Below, piece by piece: positions 8,387 through 18,219 of a DNA stretch of 64,000 nucleotides. Location: the NCBI GenBank assembly GCA_050010035.1, contig JBEKLU010000009.1, positions 1 to 64,000 of the forward strand, read 5' to 3'. Made by a program: the position numbers and the translations under genes. The notes under the pieces are model-generated. The model did no database searches. It was not told the origin of the DNA and saw only the letters and a program-made list of their open reading frames with translations. Source of the stretch: Roseiarcus sp050010035 (GTDB taxonomy: Bacteria; Pseudomonadota; Alphaproteobacteria; Rhizobiales; Beijerinckiaceae). Each line of letters starts with the position of its first letter. Positions within the stretch are counted from its first letter, which is position 1.

Positions 8387-8764
8387 TCAAGCCTCCTTGC
8401 TGCAGTAGGCTTCGATCCGGTAGCCCTCGGGGTCGACGACGAAGGCGGCGAAATAGTTGGGCCCGTAATCCTCGCGCAGTCCCGGCGCGCCATTGTCGCG
8501 CCCGCCGGCGGCGAGCGCCGCCGTGTGAAAGTCGGCGACGCTGGCGCGCGTCGGCGCGACGAAGCAGAAGTGCAGCCCCGATTTCGGGTCGGCGGGCACG
8601 GGGCTGTCGCTGGCGTTGATCCAGAACCCCACCGCGTCCCTGCCGTATCCCAGCGATGTCTCGCCGGGGCTGAGGCAGCGGTAGCCGAGCGGCTTCAGCG
8701 CCGCGTCGTAGAACCGCTTCGCCGTGGCGACGTCGCGAACGCCGATCGAAACGTGGTCGAGCAT
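8387..8764 (-). CDS. VOC family (glyoxalase/dioxygenase-like) protein
   Basis: A 125-residue vicinal-oxygen-chelate protein starting MLDHVSIGVRDVATAKRFYD, ending DPEGYRIEAYC. Metal-ligand candidates are H4, H near the middle (SGLHFCF) and the terminal E of RIEAYC. Members include glyoxalase I, fosfomycin resistance proteins and ring-cleavage dioxygenases; this type of short stand-alone protein is usually of unknown substrate. A strong GAGGAGAA precedes the ATG. First gene of the two-gene unit with the SRPBCC protein and divergent from the AraC regulator across 118 bases. Confidence 0.88.
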   Translation of the reverse strand: MLDHVSIGVRDVATAKRFYDAALKPLGYRCLSPGETSLGYGRDAVGFWINASDSPVPADPKSGLHFCFVAPTRASVADFHTAALAAGGRDNGAPGLREDYGPNYFAAFVVDPEGYRIEAYCSKEA

Positions 8765-8882
8765 GGCCAATTCTCCTCGATCCCAGGTTTGCGGCGCGCG
8801 TCCAAAGCCCCGCGCCGCGATGAGCCGATGATGCCGCGCCCGCTCCTTTCGGCGCTTGGGGAAAATTGCTATTCTTTCGCCC

Positions 8883-9758
8883 ATGCCGGCAGACGGCCGA
8901 AACCATCGCGATCCTGCCGCCGAGAGGCGGGCTCGAGCGCCGCGCGCGCGTCTCCTCGCCGGCGGCCGAGGCTGGAGCGTCAGCGAGTTCCTGTGCGACG
9001 CCGGGCCCGCCGACCGGCCCTTCGAGGAGCGGCACGAAGGATTTTCGATCGCGGCGGTGGTCGAAGGGTCGTTCACCTGCAAGGACGACGGCGGCGAGAC
9101 GCTGCTCTATCCAGGCGCCCTGCTTCTGGGCAACCACGGCAGGTGTTTTGCGTGCGGCCACGACCACAGCGCGGGGGATCGTTGCGTCGCATTCAATTTT
9201 GCGCCCGACGCGTTCGCCGAGATCGCGGCGACCGCGGCGGGGTCGAGCCGGTACGAATTCGCCGCGACGAGCGCGGCGGCGGACAACGCTTTGGCGCCGG
9301 TCATGGTCGGCATCGAGGCCATCGCCCGCGTCGCCGCGCCGCTGCGGATCGAAGAGAGGGTACTGCGTCTCGCCGAAAGCGTCGTCGCCGCGCTGTCGGG
9401 CCACGCCCCTTCGCCGCCGCGCCCATCGCCGCGCGAGACGCGGCGCGTCGCCGACGCGCTTCGCTTTATCGAGGAGCGGGCGGACGAACCGCTCGAACTC
9501 GACGCCTTGGCGCGGATCGCGCGAACGAGCAAGTATCATTTCCTGCGCGTCTTTCGCCGCGCGGTCGGCATGACGCCGTATCAATTCGTGCTCAACGTCA
9601 GGATGCGGCGCGCCGCCGTGCGGCTTCTCGCTTCGCCGGCGCCGGTCGCGCGAATCGCGTACGAGGCCGGCTTCGGCGATCTTTCGACGTTCAACCGTCG
9701 CTTTCGCGAAGTCTTCGGCCTGAGCCCTTCGGCCTATCGAACGCGCGGCCCGGTTTGA
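8883..9758 (+). CDS. AraC family transcriptional regulator
   Basis: A 291-residue regulator. The N-terminal half is a cupin-like sensing region (EERHEGFSIAAVVEGSF, then LLLGNHGRCFACGHDH with several Cys/His). The C-terminal 100 residues carry two helix-turn-helix motifs, including LARIARTSKYHFLRVFRRAVGM and IAYEAGFGDLSTFNRRFREV, ending with the family signature LSPSAYR. The ATG at 8883 is used; a TTG at 8856 is in frame. Divergent placement suggests it controls the VOC-SRPBCC operon. The Cys/His cluster could sense a metal or electrophile, which is speculative. Confidence 0.92.
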   Translation: MPADGRNHRDPAAERRARAPRARLLAGGRGWSVSEFLCDAGPADRPFEERHEGFSIAAVVEGSFTCKDDGGETLLYPGALLLGNHGRCFACGHDHSAGDRCVAFNFAPDAFAEIAATAAGSSRYEFAATSAAADNALAPVMVGIEAIARVAAPLRIEERVLRLAESVVAALSGHAPSPPRPSPRETRRVADALRFIEERADEPLELDALARIARTSKYHFLRVFRRAVGMTPYQFVLNVRMRRAAVRLLASPAPVARIAYEAGFGDLSTFNRRFREVFGLSPSAYRTRGPV

Positions 9759-9777
9759 CAGCGGGCCGCGCTGCGCT

Positions 9778-11358
9778 TCAGAACCTCAGCGCCTTGGCCT
9801 GCTTCACGCCCGAAATCTGGCCGACCTTGGCGAGCACGGCTTCGGGCGCCGGACCGTCGATCGACACCAGCGCGATCGCCGAGCCGCCCTCCCGGTCGCG
9901 CCCGAGGGCGAAGGTGGCGATGTTGACGCCGGCCTCGCCGAGCAGGCTGGCGAAGCGGCCGATGAAGCCCGGCTTGTCCTCGTTGGTGACGTAGATCATC
10001 GACGGGGTGAATTCGGCGTCGACCTTGATGCCCTTGATCGACAGGATGCGCGGCTTGCCGTCGTGGAAGACGGTGCCGCCGACCGCACGCTCCTGTTTGG
10101 CGGTGGTCACCGAGAGGGTGATGAAGCTCTCGTAATCGCCGGCGGCGGCGCGGGTCACTTCGTCGATGACGATGCCGCGATGGGCGGCGACGGTCGGGGC
10201 GGAAACGACGTTGACGTCGACGAGCGAGGGCCTGAGCAGGCCGGCGATCGCCGCCGAGGTCAGCGCCTTGATCTTGAGCGAGGCGACGGCGCCCTCGTAG
10301 GTGATCGTGACCTTGGAAATCGGCGCGTCCGTGAGCTGCCCGGCGAACGAGCCGAGCCCTTCGGCCAGCGCGATGAACGGCTTCAGGCGTGGCGCCTCCT
10401 CCGCTGTGATCGAGGGGAAGTTGATCGCATTGGAGATCGCGCCGCGCGTCAGGTAGTCCGACATCTGCTCGGCCACCTGGAGCGCGACGTTCTCCTGCGC
10501 CTCGTTGGTCGCGGCGCCGAGGTGCGGCGTCGCCACGACGTTGGCGCAGCCGAACAGCGGATTCTTGGTCGCCGGCTCCTCGACGAACACGTCGAAGGCC
10601 GCGCCGGCGACATGGCCGGAATCGAGCGCCGCGCGCAACGCAACCTCGTCGACCAGGCCGCCGCGCGCGCAGTTGACGATGCGCACGCCCTTCTTGGTCT
10701 TGGCGATCGCCTCGGCGGAGAGAATGTTCTTGGTCTGCGCCGTCATCGGCGTGTGCAGGGTGATGACGTCGGCGCGCTTCAGCAGGTCGTCGAGCTCGAC
10801 CTTCTCGACGCCGATCTCGGCCGCGCGTTCTTCGCTCAGAAAGGGATCGTAGGCGACGACGTGCATCTTCAGGCCGATGCCGCGCGAGGCGACGATCGAG
10901 CCGATGTTGCCGCAGCCGATGATCCCCAGCGTCTTGCCGGTGAGCTCGACGCCCATGAAGCGGTTCTTCTCCCACTTGCCGGCCTGCGTCGAGGCGTCGG
11001 CGGCGGGGATCTGCCGCGCCAGCGCGAACATCAGCGCGATCGCGTGCTCGGCGGTGGTGATCGAATTGCCGAACGGCGTGTTCATCACGATGACGCCGCG
11101 CGCGGTGGCGGCGGGAATGTCGACGTTGTCGACGCCGATGCCGGCGCGCCCGATCACTTTGAGCTTCTTGGCGTGTTCGAGCAGCTTGGCGGTCACTTTG
11201 GTCGCCGAACGAATCGCCAGACCGTCGTAGTCGCCGATGATCTTGGCGAGTTCGTCCTTGTCGAGGCCGGGTTTGACGTCGACGTCGACGCCGCGCTCCT
11301 TGAAGATGGCGACGGCGGCGGGGGAGAGTTTGTCGGAAATGAGAACGCGGGGAGCCAT
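9778..11358 (-). CDS. serA: D-3-phosphoglycerate dehydrogenase SerA
   Basis: A 526-residue long-form (type 1) SerA, the first step of serine synthesis, oxidising 3-phosphoglycerate with NAD. The Rossmann motif GIIGCGNIGS is near residue 148. Catalytic elements NCARGGLVDE, EEPATKNPLF and ATPHLGAAT follow. Then come the allosteric substrate-binding domain and a C-terminal ACT domain (NEDKPGFIGRFASLLGEAGVNI), which mediates serine feedback in many relatives. The start MAPRVLISDKLSP at 11358 fits the family; a longer upstream frame crosses repeats and is not coding. Downstream of serC on the same strand. Confidence 0.96.
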   Translation of the reverse strand: MAPRVLISDKLSPAAVAIFKERGVDVDVKPGLDKDELAKIIGDYDGLAIRSATKVTAKLLEHAKKLKVIGRAGIGVDNVDIPAATARGVIVMNTPFGNSITTAEHAIALMFALARQIPAADASTQAGKWEKNRFMGVELTGKTLGIIGCGNIGSIVASRGIGLKMHVVAYDPFLSEERAAEIGVEKVELDDLLKRADVITLHTPMTAQTKNILSAEAIAKTKKGVRIVNCARGGLVDEVALRAALDSGHVAGAAFDVFVEEPATKNPLFGCANVVATPHLGAATNEAQENVALQVAEQMSDYLTRGAISNAINFPSITAEEAPRLKPFIALAEGLGSFAGQLTDAPISKVTITYEGAVASLKIKALTSAAIAGLLRPSLVDVNVVSAPTVAAHRGIVIDEVTRAAAGDYESFITLSVTTAKQERAVGGTVFHDGKPRILSIKGIKVDAEFTPSMIYVTNEDKPGFIGRFASLLGEAGVNIATFALGRDREGGSAIALVSIDGPAPEAVLAKVGQISGVKQAKALRF

Positions 11359-11400
11359 GGGGGGATTCCTTTGCGAATGGGGATGTTGAGGCGGCTGAGA

Positions 11401-11552
11401 CCCTTCTCCCGCGTGCGGGAGAAGGGGACGCGAAGCGCCGGATGAGGGGTTGGTTCGAGCGAGTTGCGGCGGCGACGGCTGAGAAGCTTGCGGCGGCTGC
11501 GGGCCCTCATCCGTCGGCTTCGCCGACACCTTCTCCCGCACGCGGGAGAAGG
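11401..11552. repeat. Paired perfect palindromes between serA and serC
   Basis: A 12-bp perfect hairpin (11401-11412 with 11415-11426), a 6-bp hairpin GTCGGC/GCCGAC (11513-11518 with 11522-11527) and an 11-bp perfect hairpin (11529-11539 with 11542-11552) lie in the gap. The two large hairpins share the stem CCTTCTCCCGC in opposite order, and CCGGATGAGGG / CCCTCATCCG flanks repeat as well. This is an inverted pair of one repeat element, related to the cluster near 1.5 kb. In the serC-serA message it could act as a processing or attenuation structure. Confidence 0.85.
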
Positions 11553-11561
11553 GGCGGCGCC

Positions 11562-12731
<1,170 letters not shown>

Positions 12732-12857
12732 GATGTGCCATCCTCTCAGATGGGCGCCTCTCGTTGGGGAGAGGTGTCCCGCCGCCGCTGCTACAGGACG
12801 ACGCGAGGAATGGCAAGGCGAAAGTTATGGCGACAGTTATGGAAAGGCTTGTCGAGG

Positions 12858-13070
12858 CTATCCGCGCCGCTTGCGTCGGCCGCCGCCGGCGCCGCCCATT
12901 CCGCCCGACGGCGGCGCGCTGGAATCCCCCTCGCTCGTCGGCGCGGCGGGGTCGCGCGCGCGCTGGTAGCGAACGCCCGTGAAGAACAGGATCCGCGCGT
13001 CTTCGTCGCGCGCTGCGTGGTTTCTTCGCTCCGGACCCCCCGCGGGCCGAAAAAGGACTAGCTCGCCCAT
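12858..13070 (-). CDS. Small conserved basic-tailed protein, unknown function
   Basis: A 70-residue protein starting MGELVLFRPAGG, with central DARILFFTGVRYQR and a Gly-rich, strongly basic end (GGGRRKRRG). The ILFFTGVRYQR block plus basic tail is recognised as a short family seen in many Rhizobiales genomes, without assigned function. ATG at 13070 is preferred over the in-frame TTG at 13076. It sits alone, upstream of serC in the same orientation and divergent from the DUF2336 gene. Confidence 0.7.
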   Translation of the reverse strand: MGELVLFRPAGGPERRNHAARDEDARILFFTGVRYQRARDPAAPTSEGDSSAPPSGGMGGAGGGRRKRRG

Positions 13071-13140
13071 AGCCAAACCCCGACGGCGCCCAGCGCCATG
13101 TCGCGCTTCGCACCACGCGCGTCATTACGCTCAGGGAAGG

Positions 13141-13156
13141 TTAATACTACGTCAAC
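13141..13156 (+). promoter_or_regulatory. CtrA-like site ahead of the DUF2336 gene
   Basis: TTAA, seven bases, then TCAAC: one mismatch from the CtrA consensus TTAA-N7-TTAAC. It ends about 52 bases before the start codon. In this GC-rich DNA the AT-rich 4-mers are rare, but the site is predicted by eye only. Confidence 0.3.
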
Positions 13157-13208
13157 GAGATCGCCGTAATCTGACGCTGTTTCGTCCTGGCAATGTGGAG
13201 CGCGTCTG

Positions 13209-14420
13209 TTGGCCTCGGAACTCTCTCCGACCGATCTGCCTTTCCTGGCCGCGCTCGCGCGCAGCCCGCGTCCCGCCGACCGGCTGCTCTGGTTGCGCGT
13301 CGCGACCGATTACTTTCTGACCCGACCGTTCCAGACGCGCGCCGGCGCGGCCGAGTTCGCCGCCGTCCTGTCCGAGGCCGTCCGGGACGCCGACGACGCG
13401 ACGCGCTGTGCGATCGCGCGCAAACTCGCGCCCTGCGCCGAGGCCGCCGACGTCCTCGCGAGCCTCGAATCCCGTGGCGGCGAAGCCGCGCTCCACGTTC
13501 TGCAATTCGCCGCCGTCGCGCCGCGCGAGCGACTCCTCGCCGCCGCCGCAGGCGACAACGCGCGCGCTTGCGCCGTCGCGCGGCGCGACGACCTCGACGC
13601 CGAGCTCGTTCGCATCCTCGTCGATCACGAGGACATCGAAGTTCTCATCGCGCTCGCCCGGAACCGCCGGGCGCCGATCGAACCGCGGCTTTTCGCCGCG
13701 CTCGCCCGTCGCGCCAACCAGCGGATCGAGGCGGCGCCGGATCGGCGCCTCGCCGAGGCGCTGCTCGATCGCGAGCCTGTGGGGCTGGAACACGCCGCAC
13801 TGTTCCTCGAAGCGGACCGCGGCCGGCGCGCCCAGATCATGACCGCGGCTCAACGCGCCGCGCTCGGCGGGCCGAGGCTCCCTGTCCGGCGCGAAACGAC
13901 GCAAGCGATCGCGCGGCTCGAGCGATTCGCGCTCGAGGCCGAACCCGAGCGCTTCGCCGACACCCTCGCCGAGGCGCTCGAATGCCCGCTCGACCTCGCC
14001 AAGAGGATCGCCGGCGACGTCTCCGGCGAGCCGCTCGCGGTGGCGCTCGCGGCGCTCGGCGCGCCCGACGACGTCACGGTGCGCGTCCTGACCTCGCGCG
14101 ATATCCAGGACGGCGCCGATTATCGCCGCGTCGGCGCTTTGGCGCGTCTGAAAGACGCCTTGAACCCGGCGGCCGCGGGACTGGTCACGGCGGCGATTGT
14201 CGGCGATGCCGCCCGGCCGCGCGCCCGTCACCAGCCCGTTCTCGATTCCAGCGCATCGGCGACGCCGAGCCGTCCGCTCGGCGCGGGCGCGCACGACGCC
14301 TCGACGTGCGCCGAGCCGCGCACCTGGATCAAGGAGACCCAATTGACCCCCGCCGCGTTGCGCCGGCGGCGCGCCTTCGCTTTCGCCTCGGGGCGGCGAC
14401 TTCTCGACGACCGAGCCTAG
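13209..14420 (+). CDS. DUF2336 domain-containing protein
   Basis: A 403-residue, alanine- and arginine-rich helical protein starting from TTG at 13209, with GGAG 9 bases upstream. Repetitive helical hairpins (for example VRILVDHEDIEVLIALARN) resemble the HEAT-like architecture of DUF2336 proteins, common and uncharacterised in Alphaproteobacteria. No catalytic motif or membrane segment is visible. It is the only plus-strand gene between serC and the MuiA-like gene, with a CtrA-like box upstream, so a link to the cell cycle or motility is possible but unproven. Confidence 0.82.
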   Translation: MASELSPTDLPFLAALARSPRPADRLLWLRVATDYFLTRPFQTRAGAAEFAAVLSEAVRDADDATRCAIARKLAPCAEAADVLASLESRGGEAALHVLQFAAVAPRERLLAAAAGDNARACAVARRDDLDAELVRILVDHEDIEVLIALARNRRAPIEPRLFAALARRANQRIEAAPDRRLAEALLDREPVGLEHAALFLEADRGRRAQIMTAAQRAALGGPRLPVRRETTQAIARLERFALEAEPERFADTLAEALECPLDLAKRIAGDVSGEPLAVALAALGAPDDVTVRVLTSRDIQDGADYRRVGALARLKDALNPAAAGLVTAAIVGDAARPRARHQPVLDSSASATPSRPLGAGAHDASTCAEPRTWIKETQLTPAALRRRRAFAFASGRRLLDDRA

Positions 14421-14442
14421 GCGCTCGGCGCGGCGCCGCGGC

Positions 14443-16140
14443 CTAGCGCGCGCTGGGCGCCAGCGGCGCGCCGTCGATCATGATCTCGCGATCGGCGGGC
14501 CATTTCAGGCGATAGGCGAAGCGGATGTCTTTCGATTCGCCCGGCGTGAGGTCGAGCGTCCAGCTCATCACGCCGCGCTTGTCGCCGACCTGCTTTCCCG
14601 TCGGCGGCGTCGTCAGCGGCGACAGATCGACCGATATCGCGGTGTTCTCCGACACCGGCATCTGGTCGATGATGAGCACCTTGATCGGGAAGGCGTGCAG
14701 ATTCTTGACGCTGGTGGCGAACTCGCGCGTCTCGATCTCGGTCTGGTTGTACCAGGTCGGGTCGTTTTCCTTGCGTTTGACCGGCGAGCGCTGAACCTTG
14801 ACCTTGTCGTCGCCGCCGAACCCGAGATCGACGGCGTCGCCCGGCGCGACGAAGCCGATCCGGCTCTGGCCGACGTAGGCGCCGTCGCGCAGCAAAGCGA
14901 CTTCGCCGGGAAGGATCGGCGCGTCCTCGGCATCGACGAAATGCGCCTGGACGTACGCGGTCGGATCGACCCCCGGGACGGTCTTCACCGCGAGCGTCGG
15001 CTGCGCGACCATGCGGTCGAGCACGAAGGACTTGCGCGCGCCGTCGCTCGCCAGCGTGACGCGTCCGGGCGCCTTGAATTGCGCGGCATAGGCGTTGGCC
15101 TGCAATTGCGCCGTGGCCTCCTGCGCGACGATCGGCTCGGGCGGAGGCGCGGGGACCGCCTGGGGCGCCGCCGCGTCGAGGCCGAAGACCGCTCCGGCCG
15201 GGGCGGCCCTTCCCTTCGCCATCGGCGCTTTGCCGGCTTCGGCGACCGGCGCCTCGGGCTGCCAGAAATCAATTCTTTCGCCCCGCACGTCGACGATATC
15301 GACGGCGCGGGCGACGCGCGCGGTCGAGACGGTGAGCGCGACGTCGCTCCAGTCCTCGCCGGTCGTCTGGGAAATGCCGGCCCGGCGCGTCAGCGTCAGG
15401 CTGTTGGCGTCGCCCGCGGTGTTCAGCGCCGCGTCATAGGCGGGAACCCAGCCGACGCCGGCGACGCGATAGGACAGGATGAGCGAAGCGTGCGCGCCCC
15501 GAGCGGCCGCCAGCGCGACGCTCGCGGTTCGCTCGGCCGCATCGGGCCGCGGCCTCTGACGCTGGGCTTCCAGCGCCTTGATCTCATCGTCGAGCGAGCG
15601 CGCCTTGTCGAGCGCCGGGCGCAGGTCGGCGCCGACCTTGGCGAGCCCCGCCTCGACGGCGTCCCAGGCGGCCGCCCAGGCGCCGACCTCCAGAGGCTTG
15701 GAGTCGGGCGACAGCTTTTCCGGTCCGCTCTGCGAAAAGCGCACGATCATCGCGCGCTTGGCTTGCAGGGCGTCGATGGTCGTCTGCAGGGCCGCGCGCT
15801 CGTCGCGAAGCGAGGCGATCTTGGCGGCGAGCGCGTCGTCCGGGGCCTTGGCGCCGGCCGGCGCGACCGACGTTTCGACCGCGCCGATCGTCAGGGCCGC
15901 GTCGGCTGCGCCCTCCAGGCGCAGCGAGGCCGGATCGAGCCCAAGCGGCAGCCCCCGGAACACGACGACATTGTCGCCTTGGGAAAGGTCGACGGCGGCG
16001 ACCCGCGTGACGATCGCGGCGTCGGGATAGACGGTCACCGCGTCGACTTTGGAGGCGGCTTCGATCTCGGCGGCGAACGCGGCGGCCGAAGACATCGTCG
16101 TCGCGGCGACAGTGAAAAGCGAGCGGGCGATCATGCGCAT
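14443..16140 (-). CDS. MuiA-like (mucoidy inhibitor A, DUF4139/DUF4140) protein
   Basis: A 565-residue exported protein. The start at 16140 (MRMIARSLFTVAATTMSSAAAFA) has GAGGAG 6 bases upstream and gives a clean signal peptide ending AFA; a longer in-frame start at 16182 lacks support. The N-terminal DUF4140 region (VTVYPDAAIVTRVA) is followed by a coiled-coil stretch (residues about 100-200) and a C-terminal DUF4139 domain (GYxV-type beta repeats, TWYNQTEIETREF). Named after a cloned gene affecting mucoidy; the biochemical role is unknown, probably periplasmic. Confidence 0.85.
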   Translation of the reverse strand: MRMIARSLFTVAATTMSSAAAFAAEIEAASKVDAVTVYPDAAIVTRVAAVDLSQGDNVVVFRGLPLGLDPASLRLEGAADAALTIGAVETSVAPAGAKAPDDALAAKIASLRDERAALQTTIDALQAKRAMIVRFSQSGPEKLSPDSKPLEVGAWAAAWDAVEAGLAKVGADLRPALDKARSLDDEIKALEAQRQRPRPDAAERTASVALAAARGAHASLILSYRVAGVGWVPAYDAALNTAGDANSLTLTRRAGISQTTGEDWSDVALTVSTARVARAVDIVDVRGERIDFWQPEAPVAEAGKAPMAKGRAAPAGAVFGLDAAAPQAVPAPPPEPIVAQEATAQLQANAYAAQFKAPGRVTLASDGARKSFVLDRMVAQPTLAVKTVPGVDPTAYVQAHFVDAEDAPILPGEVALLRDGAYVGQSRIGFVAPGDAVDLGFGGDDKVKVQRSPVKRKENDPTWYNQTEIETREFATSVKNLHAFPIKVLIIDQMPVSENTAISVDLSPLTTPPTGKQVGDKRGVMSWTLDLTPGESKDIRFAYRLKWPADREIMIDGAPLAPSAR

Positions 16141-16262
16141 GGCGGCTCCTCGGACGGTTGCGATTCGGGACGAGAGGCCCATGACGCCCAGCCGGCGAGG
16201 CGAAATTACGGTCCGCGCGCGGCATTGTCGCGACCTCGGGCGCCGCGCGCGCCCCGCCGCGC

Positions 16263-16838
16263 TCAGCCGAGGAAGCTCAGCGCCGTGGGCGCGAGATAGC
16301 CCAGCGCCATCAGCGCGGCCCCGATCGCGCCGAGGCCGACGGCGAGCCAGGCCAGAACGGTCATGCCGGTGATGATCGCCGCCGAAGCGAGGACGATGGC
16401 GATTTGCAGCGCCCCGCTGGCGTATTCGAAATGCTCGAGTTTGTGGTTCGACAATTCGCGCCCCTCGGCGGCCGCCTTGGCGCGCTCCTGGATCGCGTCG
16501 AGGCTGTCCCCGGGGCTCTTCGGATCCTTTTCGAATTTCGCCACCGTGGCCTTCCAGTCCGCGATCTGCTTTTCGTACGCCTCCTGCGCCTTGGGGTCGC
16601 TCGCCGCGGCGCGCTCGGCCTCGAAGGCCTGGGCGGCGGTTTCGGCGATCGTCGAGCGGACCTTCTTGGCCTGGTAGAAATTGTAGAGATCGGACGATTC
16701 GATGTTCTGCTCGGTCGCGCGGTGTTCCGCGTTCTTGGCGCCGGCTTCGGCCAGAGCGAGAAAAAGCGCGAGGATGGCGATGATCAGCGCCACCTTCTTG
16801 TCTGCGGATTCGACGGCGTCTTCGAGCGGCTCGGCCAT
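16263..16838 (-). CDS. DUF4337 family membrane protein
   Basis: A 191-residue protein with one N-terminal membrane segment (VALIIAILALFLALAEAG), a cytoplasmic or periplasmic helical middle rich in Lys/Glu/Ala (AQAFEAERAAASDPKAQEAY), and two C-terminal membrane helices. This layout matches DUF4337. The second ATG (16838, MAEPLEDAVES) is preferred because GGGAGA lies just upstream of it; the first ATG is at 16850. Function is unknown. Confidence 0.85.
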   Translation of the reverse strand: MAEPLEDAVESADKKVALIIAILALFLALAEAGAKNAEHRATEQNIESSDLYNFYQAKKVRSTIAETAAQAFEAERAAASDPKAQEAYEKQIADWKATVAKFEKDPKSPGDSLDAIQERAKAAAEGRELSNHKLEHFEYASGALQIAIVLASAAIITGMTVLAWLAVGLGAIGAALMALGYLAPTALSFLG

Positions 16839-16922
16839 TGTTTCTCCCATGCGGCTCAGCGGCGCCGCCGGCGCCGCGAGGCCCTCAGCTACGCAGATTC
16901 GCGCTCGCTTGAAAAGCGTGGC

Positions 16923-18125
16923 CTATCTCTCGGGAGCCATCGGCTGGCCTTGCAGGACCTTGCCCGCCGGCGCGGGGTGCGACGCTTCGCTCGCCCCGAC
17001 GGGATGCGGCTGAGCCTCGCGCCGGTCGAAACCGACGAGATTCGACGGCTCCGCCGCGGCGGCCCCCCGTTTGCCCTTCAGTCGCGCCACGTCGCGCCCC
17101 AAGCGCGCGATGGCGTCGCGAAGCGCCTGATCGCCCGCCGCGCCGCCGCCGGGCGAGGCCTCGGCGGGGCCGGCTCGCGTCGCGTCGACTTCGCGCTGCA
17201 GCTCGGTCCGTTCGGCGCGCAAGGCGCCTTCCGTGATCGCGTGCGCGGCCGCGACCCGGCTCAATTGATCGGCGAAATCGCGCCTGGCGGCTTCGACCTC
17301 CCGAAGCGCCGCGTCGCGTTCGGCGATGCGCGCGAATTGCCGCCCGCTTTCGAGCAACGCTTCTTCGCGCGTCGTTTCGCTGCGCGACAGCGCCGCCTCC
17401 GCTTCGCCGAGTCGCGCGCGCGTCGCGGCCAGATCGGCGGCGAGCCTCGCGCCCTGAGCCATCGCCGCGTCGAGATCCGCGCCGAGCCGGTCGGCCACGC
17501 CCGCGCGGTCGGCGAGCGCGGCGGCGAGGCGCGCCCTTTCCGTTTCGCCCGACGTCGCCGCGCTCGCGGCGGCGCGCTCGCCGTCGGCCAGCCGAACCTC
17601 GAGCGTCGAGACGCGCGTCTGCAACGTCGCGATCGTCACGCGATTGCGATCGGCCAGGGTTTCCAGATCGAGCCGGCGCGCTTCGGCCGCGGCGAACGCC
17701 GCATCCGACGAATCGCGCTGAAACGTCACGTCGCGAAGCGCGAATTGAATCGCGCCGAGTTGACCGCGCAGCTCGCGCCCCTCGCGCTCGAGCGCGCCGA
17801 TCTCCTCCCGCTGCGCGGCGATCTCGGCGGCGACCTCCTCGAGAGCGGCTAGGCGGCTCGCCTGTCGCCCGATTTCGATCCATCGCCGCGCGGCGACCTC
17901 CTCGACCGCGCGCAAGCGCTGCTCCAGACGCAGTTCATCGACGGCGTGTTGGGCGCGCAGCGCGTCGCGCTCGGCGATCGCCTGCGCTTCGGTCAAGGGC
18001 GCCTGCAGGCGCGCCCGCGCCTCCGCCAGGCGGCGCGCGCGGCGCGTGATCGCCGGCGCCGCCGCCAACGCCAGCAGCGCGGCGACCAGAAACCCGATGC
18101 AAGAAAATATCGCCTGCTCGATCAC
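16923..18125 (-). CDS. Membrane-anchored coiled-coil protein, unknown function
   Basis: A 400-residue protein starting at GTG (18125). One N-terminal membrane helix (AIFSCIGFLVAALLALAAAPAI) is followed by a basic stretch (TRRARRL) and then about 280 residues of near-continuous alpha-helical coiled coil, rich in Ala, Arg, Glu and Leu. A Pro/Gly-rich C-terminus ends it. Similar single-pass coiled-coil proteins with this N-terminus occur widely in Rhizobiales without a known role; a scaffold or envelope-spacer role is conjecture. It lies between DUF4337 and DUF1134 genes. Confidence 0.75.
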   Translation of the reverse strand: MIEQAIFSCIGFLVAALLALAAAPAITRRARRLAEARARLQAPLTEAQAIAERDALRAQHAVDELRLEQRLRAVEEVAARRWIEIGRQASRLAALEEVAAEIAAQREEIGALEREGRELRGQLGAIQFALRDVTFQRDSSDAAFAAAEARRLDLETLADRNRVTIATLQTRVSTLEVRLADGERAAASAATSGETERARLAAALADRAGVADRLGADLDAAMAQGARLAADLAATRARLGEAEAALSRSETTREEALLESGRQFARIAERDAALREVEAARRDFADQLSRVAAAHAITEGALRAERTELQREVDATRAGPAEASPGGGAAGDQALRDAIARLGRDVARLKGKRGAAAAEPSNLVGFDRREAQPHPVGASEASHPAPAGKVLQGQPMAPER

Positions 18126-18219
18126 TTTCGTCTCAGTCCGAGGCCGAAAACGGCCGACATCATCGCATGACGCCGCCGATCAAGCAAAGAGCCTCGCAGG
18201 GATAAAACGCGCAAACCGG

